Positions 31,674-38,766 of a stretch of 64,000 nt of DNA are shown in pieces. The translations under genes were made by a program, and so were the position numbers. Location: the NCBI RefSeq assembly GCF_046546475.1, contig NZ_JBKGXS010000005.1, forward strand, positions 296,766-360,765, given 5' to 3'. Under the pieces are notes generated by a model that was not told the DNA's origin, did no database searches, and was given only the letters and a program-made list of their open reading frames with translations. Numbering within the stretch: position 1 is the first letter of the stretch; each line of letters begins with the position of its first letter. The DNA comes from Pseudonocardia phyllosphaerae. GTDB taxonomy: Bacteria; Actinomycetota; Actinomycetes; Mycobacteriales; Pseudonocardiaceae.

Positions 31674-33044
31674 GTGAGTCCCTCGTCCACCACTCCGGGG
31701 GCGACCCCGCCGCACGTCCCGGCCGCGCAGCCCGCGCGCGCCGCGCTCGCCGCGTGGACCGGCAGCGCGCTGGAGTACTACGACTTCTTCATCTACGGCA
31801 CCGCCGCTGCGCTGGTGTTCAACAAGGTCTTCTTCCCGGCGTCCAGCCCGGCCGCGGGCACCCTGCTCTCGCTGGCCACGTTCGGCGTCGCCTACGTCGC
31901 CCGTCCGCTCGGCGCGGTGATGTTCGGTCACATCGGCGACCGGCTCGGCCGCAAGAAGGTCCTGGTCGCGACGCTGATGATGATGGGCATCGCGACGGTC
32001 GCGATCGGCTTCCTGCCCTCCTACGACACGATCGGCGCGCTGGCCCCGGCGCTGCTGGTGGTCTGCCGGATCTTCCAGGGGCTCTCCGCGGGCGGCGAGC
32101 AGGCCGGCGCGAACTCGATGACCCTGGAGCACGCGCCGCAGCACCGGCGGGCGTTCTTCACCAGCTTCACCCTCTCCGGCACCCAGGGCGGGCAGATCCT
32201 CGCCACGGCGGTGTTCCTGCCGGTCGCGCTGCTGCCCGAGGACGCACTGCTCAGCTGGGGCTGGCGGGTGCCGTTCTGGGCGAGCGTCGTCGTGCTGGTC
32301 GCGGGTGCGCTGATCCGGCGGACGCTGCACGAGACCCCGGTGTTCCGGTCCGAGATCGCCGCGCCGGACGCGCCGCCCGAGCAGCTGCCGATCGCGGCCC
32401 TGTTCGGCTCGCACTGGCCGAACCTGCTGCGCGTGACGCTCGCCGCCACCGTCGCGTCGGTGAGCACGCTGATGACGGTCTTCGCGCTGTCGTTCGCGGT
32501 GAACACCGTCGGCCTCGAGCGGTCGACGATGCTGTGGGTCGTGGTGTGCGCCAACGTCGTCGCCCTCGCCGCGATCCCGCTGTTCGCGACGCTGGCCGAC
32601 CGGGTCGGACGCCGACCGGTGTTCCTGCTCGGCGCCGTGGGCTCGGCGGTCGTGCTGGCGGGATACCTGTGGGCGATCACCACCGGCACCGTCGTCCTGG
32701 TCTTCGCCGCCGGGATCCTGCTGTCCGGCGTGATCTACAGCGCCGTGAACGGTGTCTGGCCCGCGTTCTACGCCGAGATGTTCCCGGCCAGGGTCCGGCT
32801 GACCGGCACCGCGGTCGGGACCCAGGTCGGGTTCGCCCTCGGCGGTTTCGCGCCGTCGATCGCGGCGGCGCTGGCCGGTGACACCGCGGCCGGCTGGGTG
32901 GCGGTGGCCGTGTTCGGCACGGCGATCTGCCTGATCTCGGCGGCGTCGGCGTACTCCGCGCGGGAGACCGCGCACCTGAGCCTCGACGACATCGAGCAGG
33001 TGCAGGACCGCGCCGGGGCACCGGCGCCGGCCACGGCGCGGTGA
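31674..33044 (+). CDS. MHS-family major facilitator (shikimate/quinate-type proton symporter)
   Basis: This 456-residue transporter has about 12 membrane segments and metabolite:H+ symporter signatures: GSALEYYDFFIYGTAAALVF at the first helix, GHIGDRLGRKKVLVATLMMMG in loop 2-3, and RIFQGLSAGGEQAGANSMTLEHAP. The closest functional relatives are ShiA-like permeases. Its location after a TetR gene and the qsuDB operon, with a shared operator, supports shikimate or quinate uptake. GTG 31674 follows GGAGGA; GTG 31641 is the alternative start. Confidence 0.9.
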   Translation: MSPSSTTPGATPPHVPAAQPARAALAAWTGSALEYYDFFIYGTAAALVFNKVFFPASSPAAGTLLSLATFGVAYVARPLGAVMFGHIGDRLGRKKVLVATLMMMGIATVAIGFLPSYDTIGALAPALLVVCRIFQGLSAGGEQAGANSMTLEHAPQHRRAFFTSFTLSGTQGGQILATAVFLPVALLPEDALLSWGWRVPFWASVVVLVAGALIRRTLHETPVFRSEIAAPDAPPEQLPIAALFGSHWPNLLRVTLAATVASVSTLMTVFALSFAVNTVGLERSTMLWVVVCANVVALAAIPLFATLADRVGRRPVFLLGAVGSAVVLAGYLWAITTGTVVLVFAAGILLSGVIYSAVNGVWPAFYAEMFPARVRLTGTAVGTQVGFALGGFAPSIAAALAGDTAAGWVAVAVFGTAICLISAASAYSARETAHLSLDDIEQVQDRAGAPAPATAR

Positions 33045-33116
33045 GCCGGGTGCGCCTGGCGTGACCGGTATGGCATCGCCGGGGAGTGCCTGACGGTGCC
33101 GGTGCCGCAGAGGGCC

Positions 33117-33542
33117 TCACGCCCGGAGTGGCTGCCCCGCCGACGGCACGCTGCGGTTGTTCTCCGTCCCGTCGACGTGCGACAGGATCCGCCGCGGGTG
33201 GATCCGGATGACACCCGGACCGACGCCGGGGAACAGATCGGCCGGGTGCTCGTCGGGCAGCAGCTCGGCGACGCCCCGGACCTCGACGACGCGCGGCGAC
33301 CAGCCCGGCCCGTCGCCGGTGTCGTCGACGACGAAGGACACCTGCGGGCGGCGCCCGGCGTTGCGCCACTTCTGCGTGTCCGGGTTCCGGCGGCCCGGGA
33401 CGTCGATCGCGCCGGTGGCCGGGTCGACGCGGAAGGAGACCGGGCGCAGCTGCGGGCCGCCGTCGGGCCCGATCGTGCCGAGTCGGCCGAGGCGGCCCTT
33501 GACCTGCAGGAACTCGAGCTCGGAGTCGGTGTAGACGCTCAT
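33117..33542 (-). CDS. PPOX-class F420-dependent oxidoreductase
   Basis: This 141-residue split-barrel flavin/deazaflavin-binding protein reads MSVYTDSELEFLQVKGRLGRLGTIGPDGGPQLRPVSFRVDPATGAIDVPGR and ends VIRIHPRRILSHVDG. This is the small pyridoxamine-oxidase-like family that in actinobacteria uses F420. The substrate is unknown. F420H2 could come from Fgd, which is encoded in this window. It is convergent with the MHS transporter. Confidence 0.85.
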   Translation of the reverse strand: MSVYTDSELEFLQVKGRLGRLGTIGPDGGPQLRPVSFRVDPATGAIDVPGRRNPDTQKWRNAGRRPQVSFVVDDTGDGPGWSPRVVEVRGVAELLPDEHPADLFPGVGPGVIRIHPRRILSHVDGTENNRSVPSAGQPLRA

Positions 33543-33593
33543 GGCGACCATCCTCGGACCTCGACCGGACTTCAGGTCAAGGTGCGTCCCGGC

Positions 33594-33619
33594 GCAACCG
33601 TGGCGGGTCCCGCACGTCT
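33594..33619 (+). promoter_or_regulatory. ECF-type promoter, DUF4232 gene 1
   Basis: GCAACC (33594-33599), 15 bp and CGTCT (33615-33619) lie 36 bp before the start. The same hexamer, spacing and pentamer recur before DUF4232 genes 2 and 4. Confidence 0.65.
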
Positions 33620-33655
33620 GAACCCCGGACGCACCATGACGATCGGGGGACTGAC

Positions 33656-34549
33656 ATGGACGCGCGCAACAAGACGACGCGGTGGCTCGTCGGCTTCGCG
33701 GTGGCGGGGACATTGCTGGTCGCCGGCTGCGGGACCGACGGCGGCGGGGAGTGGCCGTCGGCGGCCGGCACGGTGCCGTTCGGGAGCGTGTCGCCGCCCG
33801 CCGCGCCCGCGGTGCCGGCGGGGGACGGCGGCGGTTCCGGTGGCTCGGGTGGCTCGGGTGGCTCGGGAATCGGCGGGGCCGACTTCGCCGGTGGCGGGTC
33901 CGGCTGGTCCGGCGGCAGCGGCTCCGCCGGCTCAGGCTCCAGGTCGGGGTCGGGTTCCGGGGAGTTCGGGGACGGCTCCGGTGGCTCCGGCGGTGCGGGC
34001 GACGGCAACGGTCCCGGGGGCGGCGACGGTTCCGGCGGCAACACGGGTGACGGTGGCTCGGGGGAGGCCGGCTCGGGTGGCGGGAACGCGGGCGGCGGGG
34101 ACTCGGGCGGCGGCGGTGCGGGCAGCGGCTCCACGCACACCGAGCGCTGCCACACCTCGGAGCTGCGCGGCTCGCTGACCGGCTCGTCGCTGGTCGTCAC
34201 CAACACCGGCTCGCGCACCTGCTACGTGAAGGGCATCCCAGGCGTCTCCTACGTCGGGTCCGGCGGGAAGCAGGTCGGCGCGCCCGCGACGCAGACCGGC
34301 GGGCACGGCAGCGCGGTGGAGCTCGATCCCGGCGCGACGGCGTCGGCGGCGCTGCGCCGGTCCGGCAACGACTCCGCTACCGGAAACGGCTCCGCGACCG
34401 GCGACGACGGCAAGAAGGCCTGCAAGCCCGTCCCGACGAAGGGCCTGCGCGTCTACCCGCCGGGCGAGACCGACTCGCTGTTCGTCGCGCACCCGGGGCA
34501 GGCCTGCCCGGACGGGAGCCGGCTGGAGGTCGAGGCGTTCACCGGCTGA
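33656..34549 (+). CDS. DUF4232 lipoprotein with long Gly/Ser-rich spacer (paralogue 1)
   Basis: This 297-residue exported protein has a lipoprotein signal with lipobox LVAGC (Cys25). Residues 50-160 are almost only Gly, Ser, Asp and Asn (GGSGGSGGSG...), a flexible spacer that would lift the C-terminal domain from the membrane. Residues 163-297 are DUF4232, with four cysteines at RCHTSEL, RTCYVKGIPGVSYV, KACKPVPTKGLRVYPPGE and QACPDGS, which fits two disulfides. The function of DUF4232 is unknown. GGGGGA precedes ATG 33656; the ATG 20 bp upstream is out of frame. Confidence 0.88.
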   Translation: MDARNKTTRWLVGFAVAGTLLVAGCGTDGGGEWPSAAGTVPFGSVSPPAAPAVPAGDGGGSGGSGGSGGSGIGGADFAGGGSGWSGGSGSAGSGSRSGSGSGEFGDGSGGSGGAGDGNGPGGGDGSGGNTGDGGSGEAGSGGGNAGGGDSGGGGAGSGSTHTERCHTSELRGSLTGSSLVVTNTGSRTCYVKGIPGVSYVGSGGKQVGAPATQTGGHGSAVELDPGATASAALRRSGNDSATGNGSATGDDGKKACKPVPTKGLRVYPPGETDSLFVAHPGQACPDGSRLEVEAFTG

Positions 34550-34553
34550 GCGA

Positions 34554-34946
34554 TCACGGCAGCGGTGTGGGGTCGACGGCGTAGGAGAAGGCGAACGTGC
34601 GGTCGTCGAGCAGGCCGGCGTTGATCTTCGTGATCGTGACGGTCACGCCGTACTGCTCGTAGTCGCCGATGTAGGTGCACCGCGTGGTGGTGCCCGCCTT
34701 CAGGGGGACGTCGGCCGGGCACCGCACCGAGCCCTCCGGCTCGCCGAGCTGCATCGTCAGCTCGTGGGAGACGGCGTCGCCCAGCTTCGCGGCGGTCACG
34801 GTGGACGGGGCCGAGGTGTACGAGACGGCGGCGACCACCACCCACACCACGGCTCCGCAGACGGTGCCGATGAGTGCGTTCCGACGAGCCGGGCTCCGGC
34901 GGGCCGGGTTCTGGTGCAGGTTGTGGGGCTGGTTCAGCTCGTGCAT
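34554..34946 (-). CDS. DUF4333 membrane-anchored protein
   Basis: This 130-residue protein has one membrane anchor (NALIGTVCGAVVWVVVAAVSYTS, about 28-50). An extracytoplasmic DUF4333 domain follows, with its two cysteines in GSVRCPADVPLKAGTTTRCTYIGDYEQYGVTVTIT. Such domains are common in actinobacterial cell-envelope proteins of unknown role. It ends 4 bp from the convergent DUF4232 gene. Its start has AGGAG upstream and no ECF-type box. Confidence 0.85.
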   Translation of the reverse strand: MHELNQPHNLHQNPARRSPARRNALIGTVCGAVVWVVVAAVSYTSAPSTVTAAKLGDAVSHELTMQLGEPEGSVRCPADVPLKAGTTTRCTYIGDYEQYGVTVTITKINAGLLDDRTFAFSYAVDPTPLP

Positions 34947-35236
34947 CGCGGCGCTCCTGTCGTCGGCGTTCGGTGCTCGACGCGGACGCTAGGAACGTGC
35001 GGTGAGGAGGGATCCTCGCTCGCGACCCGCGCGCTTCGGGCACCGCCGGTTGCCGGATGCGGGAGGCCGGACTCGCCGTCCGAAGATCGCCGGGATCGTG
35101 ACAGGACGGCCGCTGGGCGACCGCCTCGTCACGAACGTGGCGATCACTGGGCTCCTCGCAGCATCGTTGCAGGTCGCAGCGTTTGCGATGGCGAACGCAA
35201 TTCGCACGCTCGTTCGATTTCCGGTACGCTGGCAGC
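34947..35236. other. 290 bp gap with the leaderless HNH promoter
   Basis: This region lies between the divergent DUF4333 and HNH genes. Its right end is AT-richer and holds GCGTT-N9-AACGC (35178-35196). A -10 box TACGCT (35225-35230) lies exactly 6 bp before the ATG at 35237. Nothing coding is supported here. Confidence 0.55.
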
Positions 35237-36712
35237 ATGACCGCGGTCCAGGAACCACCCGTCACCGACACCGGTGACCGTGGCGTGCCGCGGGTCGACT
35301 ACACCCTGATGCAGGTCGCCATCGAACAAGCGACACTCAGCGACCCCGACGTCCCCGAGGCCGAGCTGATCGACGAGCTGCAGCAGCTCGACGCGCTCAA
35401 CAACTCCCTGGCCGCGTTGCGGGCGACCCGCATGCGGCACTTCGCCCGCACCCACGTGGCGAACCAGATCGCCGCCGGCGCCGGCGAGCCGGAGAAGCTG
35501 GAACGCTCCGTCGCCTCGCAGATCGGGCTGGCCTGCAAGATCTCGCCGTTCACGGCACGGTCGCGGATGCGGGTCGCCCGCGATCTCCACGACGGGTTCA
35601 CCCACCTACGGGCACTGTTCGTGGCCGGGGAGATCTCCGAGGACACGGTCGCGGCCATCGTCACGGCTGCCGGTGACCTGTCCGCCCGAGACCGGGCCCT
35701 GCTCGACGCCCGCCTGGCCGAGCACGACCTCACCGGCCGCGGCATCGGGCGGCTGCGTGACCTGGTGCGCCGCCTGGTCGCCGAGATCGCGCCGGAGAAG
35801 TTCCGCGACCGTGCCGAGCAGGCGAAGTCCGAGCGGCGGGTGACGCTGCGGCCGGCCACCGACGGGATGGCGTTCCTGACGGCGTATCTGCCGGTCGCCC
35901 AGGGTGCTGCGTGCCTGGCTGCGTTGCAGAAGGCGTTCACGAACCTGTCCTGCGCCCCGGCGCCGTTGACGCGTACGCGGGCGCAGGTCATGGCCGACAC
36001 CCTGGTCGAGCGACTGACCGGTAAGACGACCGCGACCGACGTGGACGTCGAAGTCCAGGTGATGGTCCCGCTGGCTGCGCTGCTGGATCCGGACAGCCCG
36101 CTGCCGGCGGAGATCCCCGGCTACGGGCCGATTCCCGCGGACATTCTGGCGTCGACCACTGGGCGGAAGGCGTTGCGCCGCTTACTGACCCGCGACGGGA
36201 CTGTGATCGGCGGTGACTCCCGCCGGCGCACCTTCACCGGCCCGCTCGCCGAGTTCATCCGGGCGCGGAGCCGCAACCGCTGCACCGAACCGTACTGCGA
36301 CGCCCCGGTCCGCCACATCGACCACGTACTACGGGCCGCCGACGACGGGCACACCGAGTTCGACAACGGGCGAGGGGTGTGCGAGTTCCACAACCACGTC
36401 CGCGAACAACCCGGATGGACCGTGGAGCGGACACCGGACGGGTTCCGCACCACCACGCCCACCGGGCACAGCTACCTCGGTCCCGACCCACCGGCCCCCG
36501 CGCCGGGCCGAGACCCGGGCCCAATCGCGCCGGGGACGTGGGAGGGGGTCGGCGTCTCCGGTTCGTGCCCGGCTCTCGCAATTTTCGACGCGTACCGCCA
36601 GGGCTCCGACCTGCGGAAACGGTGTCTCGTGGGCGGGTCGCGACGGTTCGTCGTCGTTTCCCGGAGCAACCCTGCGCGGTGTCGGCCGTCTTCTCCGGTG
36701 TACGCACCATGA
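35237..36712 (+). CDS. HNH endonuclease, DUF222 / 13E12-repeat family
   Basis: This 491-residue protein has a helical DUF222 region (residues 20-330, including LERSVASQIGLACKISPFTARSRMRVARDL). A C-terminal HNH domain follows: RSRNRCTEPYCDAPVRHIDHVLRAADDGHTEFDNGRGVCEFHNHVREQPGW, with both CxxC-like cysteines and the His pair. Family members usually end soon after GHSYLGPDPP. Here the frame continues for about 60 residues of unlike sequence and runs through the ECF-type promoter of DUF4232 gene 2, so the tail looks like read-through after loss of the original stop. The ATG is set by TACGCT 6 bp upstream. Confidence 0.88.
   Translation: MTAVQEPPVTDTGDRGVPRVDYTLMQVAIEQATLSDPDVPEAELIDELQQLDALNNSLAALRATRMRHFARTHVANQIAAGAGEPEKLERSVASQIGLACKISPFTARSRMRVARDLHDGFTHLRALFVAGEISEDTVAAIVTAAGDLSARDRALLDARLAEHDLTGRGIGRLRDLVRRLVAEIAPEKFRDRAEQAKSERRVTLRPATDGMAFLTAYLPVAQGAACLAALQKAFTNLSCAPAPLTRTRAQVMADTLVERLTGKTTATDVDVEVQVMVPLAALLDPDSPLPAEIPGYGPIPADILASTTGRKALRRLLTRDGTVIGGDSRRRTFTGPLAEFIRARSRNRCTEPYCDAPVRHIDHVLRAADDGHTEFDNGRGVCEFHNHVREQPGWTVERTPDGFRTTTPTGHSYLGPDPPAPAPGRDPGPIAPGTWEGVGVSGSCPALAIFDAYRQGSDLRKRCLVGGSRRFVVVSRSNPARCRPSSPVYAP
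36666..36691 (+). promoter_or_regulatory. ECF-type promoter, DUF4232 gene 2 (inside HNH 3' end)
   Basis: GCAACC (36666-36671), 15 bp and CGTCT (36687-36691) lie 38 bp before ATG 36730. It overlaps the last codons of the HNH frame. Confidence 0.65.
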
Positions 36713-36729
36713 GGATTCGGGGGAACGAC

Positions 36730-37305
36730 ATGGACCACGCGAACGCCACCATCACCCGCCGCACCGCCCGCTGGGCGGCCGCGCTCGCCGCCGGGGGAAC
36801 CGTGCTCTCGGCGCTCCTCGCCGGCGGCTCCGTCGCCTCGGCGGCCGAGCCCACCGGCAACGGCCCTGACGAGGGCGTCGGGCGGTGCCACACGTCCGAG
36901 CTGGCCGGATCCCTGAACTGGCAGGACAGCGCCGCCGGCTCGAACTACGCCCTGGTGAACCTGACCAACAACAGCGACCACACCTGCTACGTCTTCGGCA
37001 CGCCGAACGTCGAGTACGTGACCGGTGACGACGGGGCCCGAGTCGGCGCCCCTGCCGATCGGATCGGCGAGTCGTGGCAGAAGGTCTGGCTCGAGCCGGG
37101 CCGGACGAGCAGCGCCCAGCTGCGAGCCACGAACGTCGACGCCTACGACCCGGCCGACTGCAACGCCGTCGAGACCCGCGGCTTCCGGGTCCAGCCGTAC
37201 GGCGAGCCGACGGCCCTGTTCATTCCCGAGCCCGGAAAGGGCTGCACCGTCGAGACCGGCCCGGCCGCAGGCCAGCTCCAGATCAAGGCATTCGGCGAGA
37301 GCTGA
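36730..37305 (+). CDS. DUF4232 secreted protein (paralogue 2)
   Basis: This 191-residue protein has a Sec signal peptide (TARWAAALAAGGTVLSALLAGGSVASAAEP, cleavage expected after ASA). A DUF4232 domain follows, with four cysteines in GRCHTSELAGSLNWQDS, HTCYVFGTPNVEYV, ADCNAVETRGFRVQPYGE and KGCTVETGPA. It is the first gene of a likely two-gene unit with paralogue 3, 37 bp downstream. GGGGGA lies before ATG 36730; an in-frame ATG 21 bp upstream (MRIRGND) is possible. The function is unknown. Confidence 0.87.
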   Translation: MDHANATITRRTARWAAALAAGGTVLSALLAGGSVASAAEPTGNGPDEGVGRCHTSELAGSLNWQDSAAGSNYALVNLTNNSDHTCYVFGTPNVEYVTGDDGARVGAPADRIGESWQKVWLEPGRTSSAQLRATNVDAYDPADCNAVETRGFRVQPYGEPTALFIPEPGKGCTVETGPAAGQLQIKAFGES

Positions 37306-37342
37306 ATTCCGTAGCTGCACCATGACAATTCGGGCGAATACC

Positions 37343-37900
37343 ATGGACCGCGAGAAGAGCACCAACAACCGTCGCACCGCACGCTGGATGAGCGGAATTC
37401 TGGCCGGCGGAACCGTGCTGACGGCGCTGGTCGCCGGTGGCTCCGCGGCCTCGGCCTCCGAGCCGGCGGCGGCCGCGGGCGCCGAGCGTTGCCACACCTC
37501 GGAGCTGGCCGCGTCGGCGACCTACACCGACTCCGGCGCCGGGTCGGCGTTCGGGACGGTGAACCTGACCAACACCGGCGGCCGGACCTGCTACATCAAG
37601 GGCTTCCCGGGGCTCTCCTTCGTCGCAGGCGACGACGGTCACCAGGTCGGCTCACCGGCGACAATGATCGGTGACCAGGGCGATCCGATCGCCATCGCCC
37701 CCGGGCAGGCGGCCCACGCCGAGTTCGCGACGTCGAACGTCGACGCCTACGACGCCGCCACCTGCAAGCCCGTCCCGGTCCGCGGCTTCCGTGTCTACCC
37801 GCCCGGTGAGACGGCGTCGCTGTTCGCGCCGTACGAGACCCGTGGGTGCTCGGCGCCCGGCGTCGGCCAGCCGAGTGTCAAGGCGTTCCGCGCACCCTGA
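37343..37900 (+). CDS. DUF4232 secreted protein (paralogue 3)
   Basis: This 185-residue close relative of its neighbours has a signal peptide (TARWMSGILAGGTVLTALVAGGSAASASEP). Its DUF4232 domain has cysteines in ERCHTSELAASATYTDS, RTCYIKGFPGLSFV, ATCKPVPVRGFRVYPPGE and RGCSAPG. No GCAACC/CGTCT box lies in the short gap, so it is probably cotranscribed with paralogue 2. The leader CACCATGACAATTCGGG resembles those of the other copies, which points to recent tandem duplication. A strong terminator follows. Confidence 0.87.
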   Translation: MDREKSTNNRRTARWMSGILAGGTVLTALVAGGSAASASEPAAAAGAERCHTSELAASATYTDSGAGSAFGTVNLTNTGGRTCYIKGFPGLSFVAGDDGHQVGSPATMIGDQGDPIAIAPGQAAHAEFATSNVDAYDAATCKPVPVRGFRVYPPGETASLFAPYETRGCSAPGVGQPSVKAFRAP

Positions 37901-37914
37901 TCCGCCGTACAGGG

Positions 37915-37956
37915 AAAGGCCCGGGAGAACGGACATCCGTTCACCCGGGCCTTTTT
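37915..37956 (+). terminator. Rho-independent terminator after DUF4232 paralogue 3
   Basis: AAAGGCCCGGG (37915-37925) pairs with CCCGGGCCTTT (37944-37954). An inner perfect stem GAACGGA/TCCGTTC lies within it, and TTTTT closes the run at 37952-37956. This is the clearest intrinsic terminator in the window. Confidence 0.92.
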
Positions 37957-38006
37957 CGTGCGCGCGAAAACAGGTCAGAAAAATTCCCGATGACCGGGAT
38001 CCCGGC

Positions 38007-38032
38007 GCAACCGTGCGGGGTGCCGAGCGTCT
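38007..38032 (+). promoter_or_regulatory. ECF-type promoter, DUF4232 gene 4
   Basis: GCAACC (38007-38012), 15 bp and CGTCT (38028-38032) lie 52 bp before ATG 38085. The flanks (CCCGGC before, GTGC after) also resemble promoter 1. Confidence 0.65.
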
Positions 38033-38084
38033 TATCTCATGTAGGCAGGATGACAATAGGGAACATGACGATCTGGGGGACGAC

Positions 38085-38669
38085 ATGAACCGCACCGCAC
38101 ACATCCGCACCGCCGCACGAGGCCTGGCCGGGCTCGCCGCCGGCGCCACCGTGCTGACCTCGCTGCTGGCCGGCGGCTCCGTCGCCTCGGCGGCCGAGCC
38201 CGCCGCCGCGCCTGCAGCACCCGCTGCGGCACAGGGCGCCGAGCGCTGCCACACCTCGGAGCTGCAGGGCCGGATCGAGACCCACGACGGCGACGGCTAC
38301 CGGGTCTACGCCGGGCTCGTCGTGACCAACGTCGGCGACCGCACCTGCTACATGAAGGGCTTCCCGGGCGTCTCCTACGTCGCCGGCGACGCCGGGACCC
38401 AGGTCGGCAAGCCCGCCGACCTGGTCGGGCCGCAGGGGGAGGCGTTCCCGATCGCGCCGGGCCAGCGGGCGAGCGCCGAGCTGAGCATCGTGCCGGCGGA
38501 GACACAGGACCCGGCCACGTGCAAGCCGGTGGACGCCCGCGGCTTCCGCGTCTACCCGCCCGGCGAGACCGCGGCCCTGTTCGTCCCGTTCGGGATGCCC
38601 GCGTGCTCCGGCACGGTCGACACCCCGACCGGCAGCCAGCTCGGCGTGAAGCCGTTCATCCTGCGCTGA
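38085..38669 (+). CDS. DUF4232 secreted protein (paralogue 4)
   Basis: This 194-residue protein has a signal peptide (ARGLAGLAAGATVLTSLLAGGSVASAAEP) and an Ala/Pro spacer (AAAPAAPAAAQGAE). Its DUF4232 domain has cysteines in ERCHTSELQGRIETHD, RTCYMKGFPGVSYV, ATCKPVDARGFRVYPPGE and PACSGTVD. GGGGGA precedes ATG 38085; the ATG 20 bp upstream is out of frame. It is separately transcribed: a terminator ends the previous unit and its own ECF-type promoter follows. The function is unknown. Confidence 0.87.
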   Translation: MNRTAHIRTAARGLAGLAAGATVLTSLLAGGSVASAAEPAAAPAAPAAAQGAERCHTSELQGRIETHDGDGYRVYAGLVVTNVGDRTCYMKGFPGVSYVAGDAGTQVGKPADLVGPQGEAFPIAPGQRASAELSIVPAETQDPATCKPVDARGFRVYPPGETAALFVPFGMPACSGTVDTPTGSQLGVKPFILR

Positions 38670-38766
38670 GCCGCCTGACCTTCCCCGGGTGCAGGAACCC
38701 GACGAGCGGGTACGTAGAACAGAACGCTCCCGCACGTCCGGGCTCCGCACCCGGGGAAGGACCCGC

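Noticed and set aside
33636..33656. An upstream ATG (CACCATGACG) as the start of DUF4232 paralogues 1 and 4
   Set aside because: It is 20 bp from the real ATG and out of frame in both. The GGGGGA ribosome site lies between the two ATGs and fits the downstream one.
33840..34130. GGC-TCG-GGT repeat run as a transposon or CRISPR-like array
   Set aside because: The run is coding, in frame, with a 3-bp-based period and no spacers. It encodes the Gly/Ser stalk of a lipoprotein.
35237..36712. The HNH protein as a transposase or homing endonuclease within a mobile element
   Set aside because: No terminal inverted repeats, target duplication or partner genes flank it. 13E12-type HNH genes are common, dispersed and not shown to be self-mobile.
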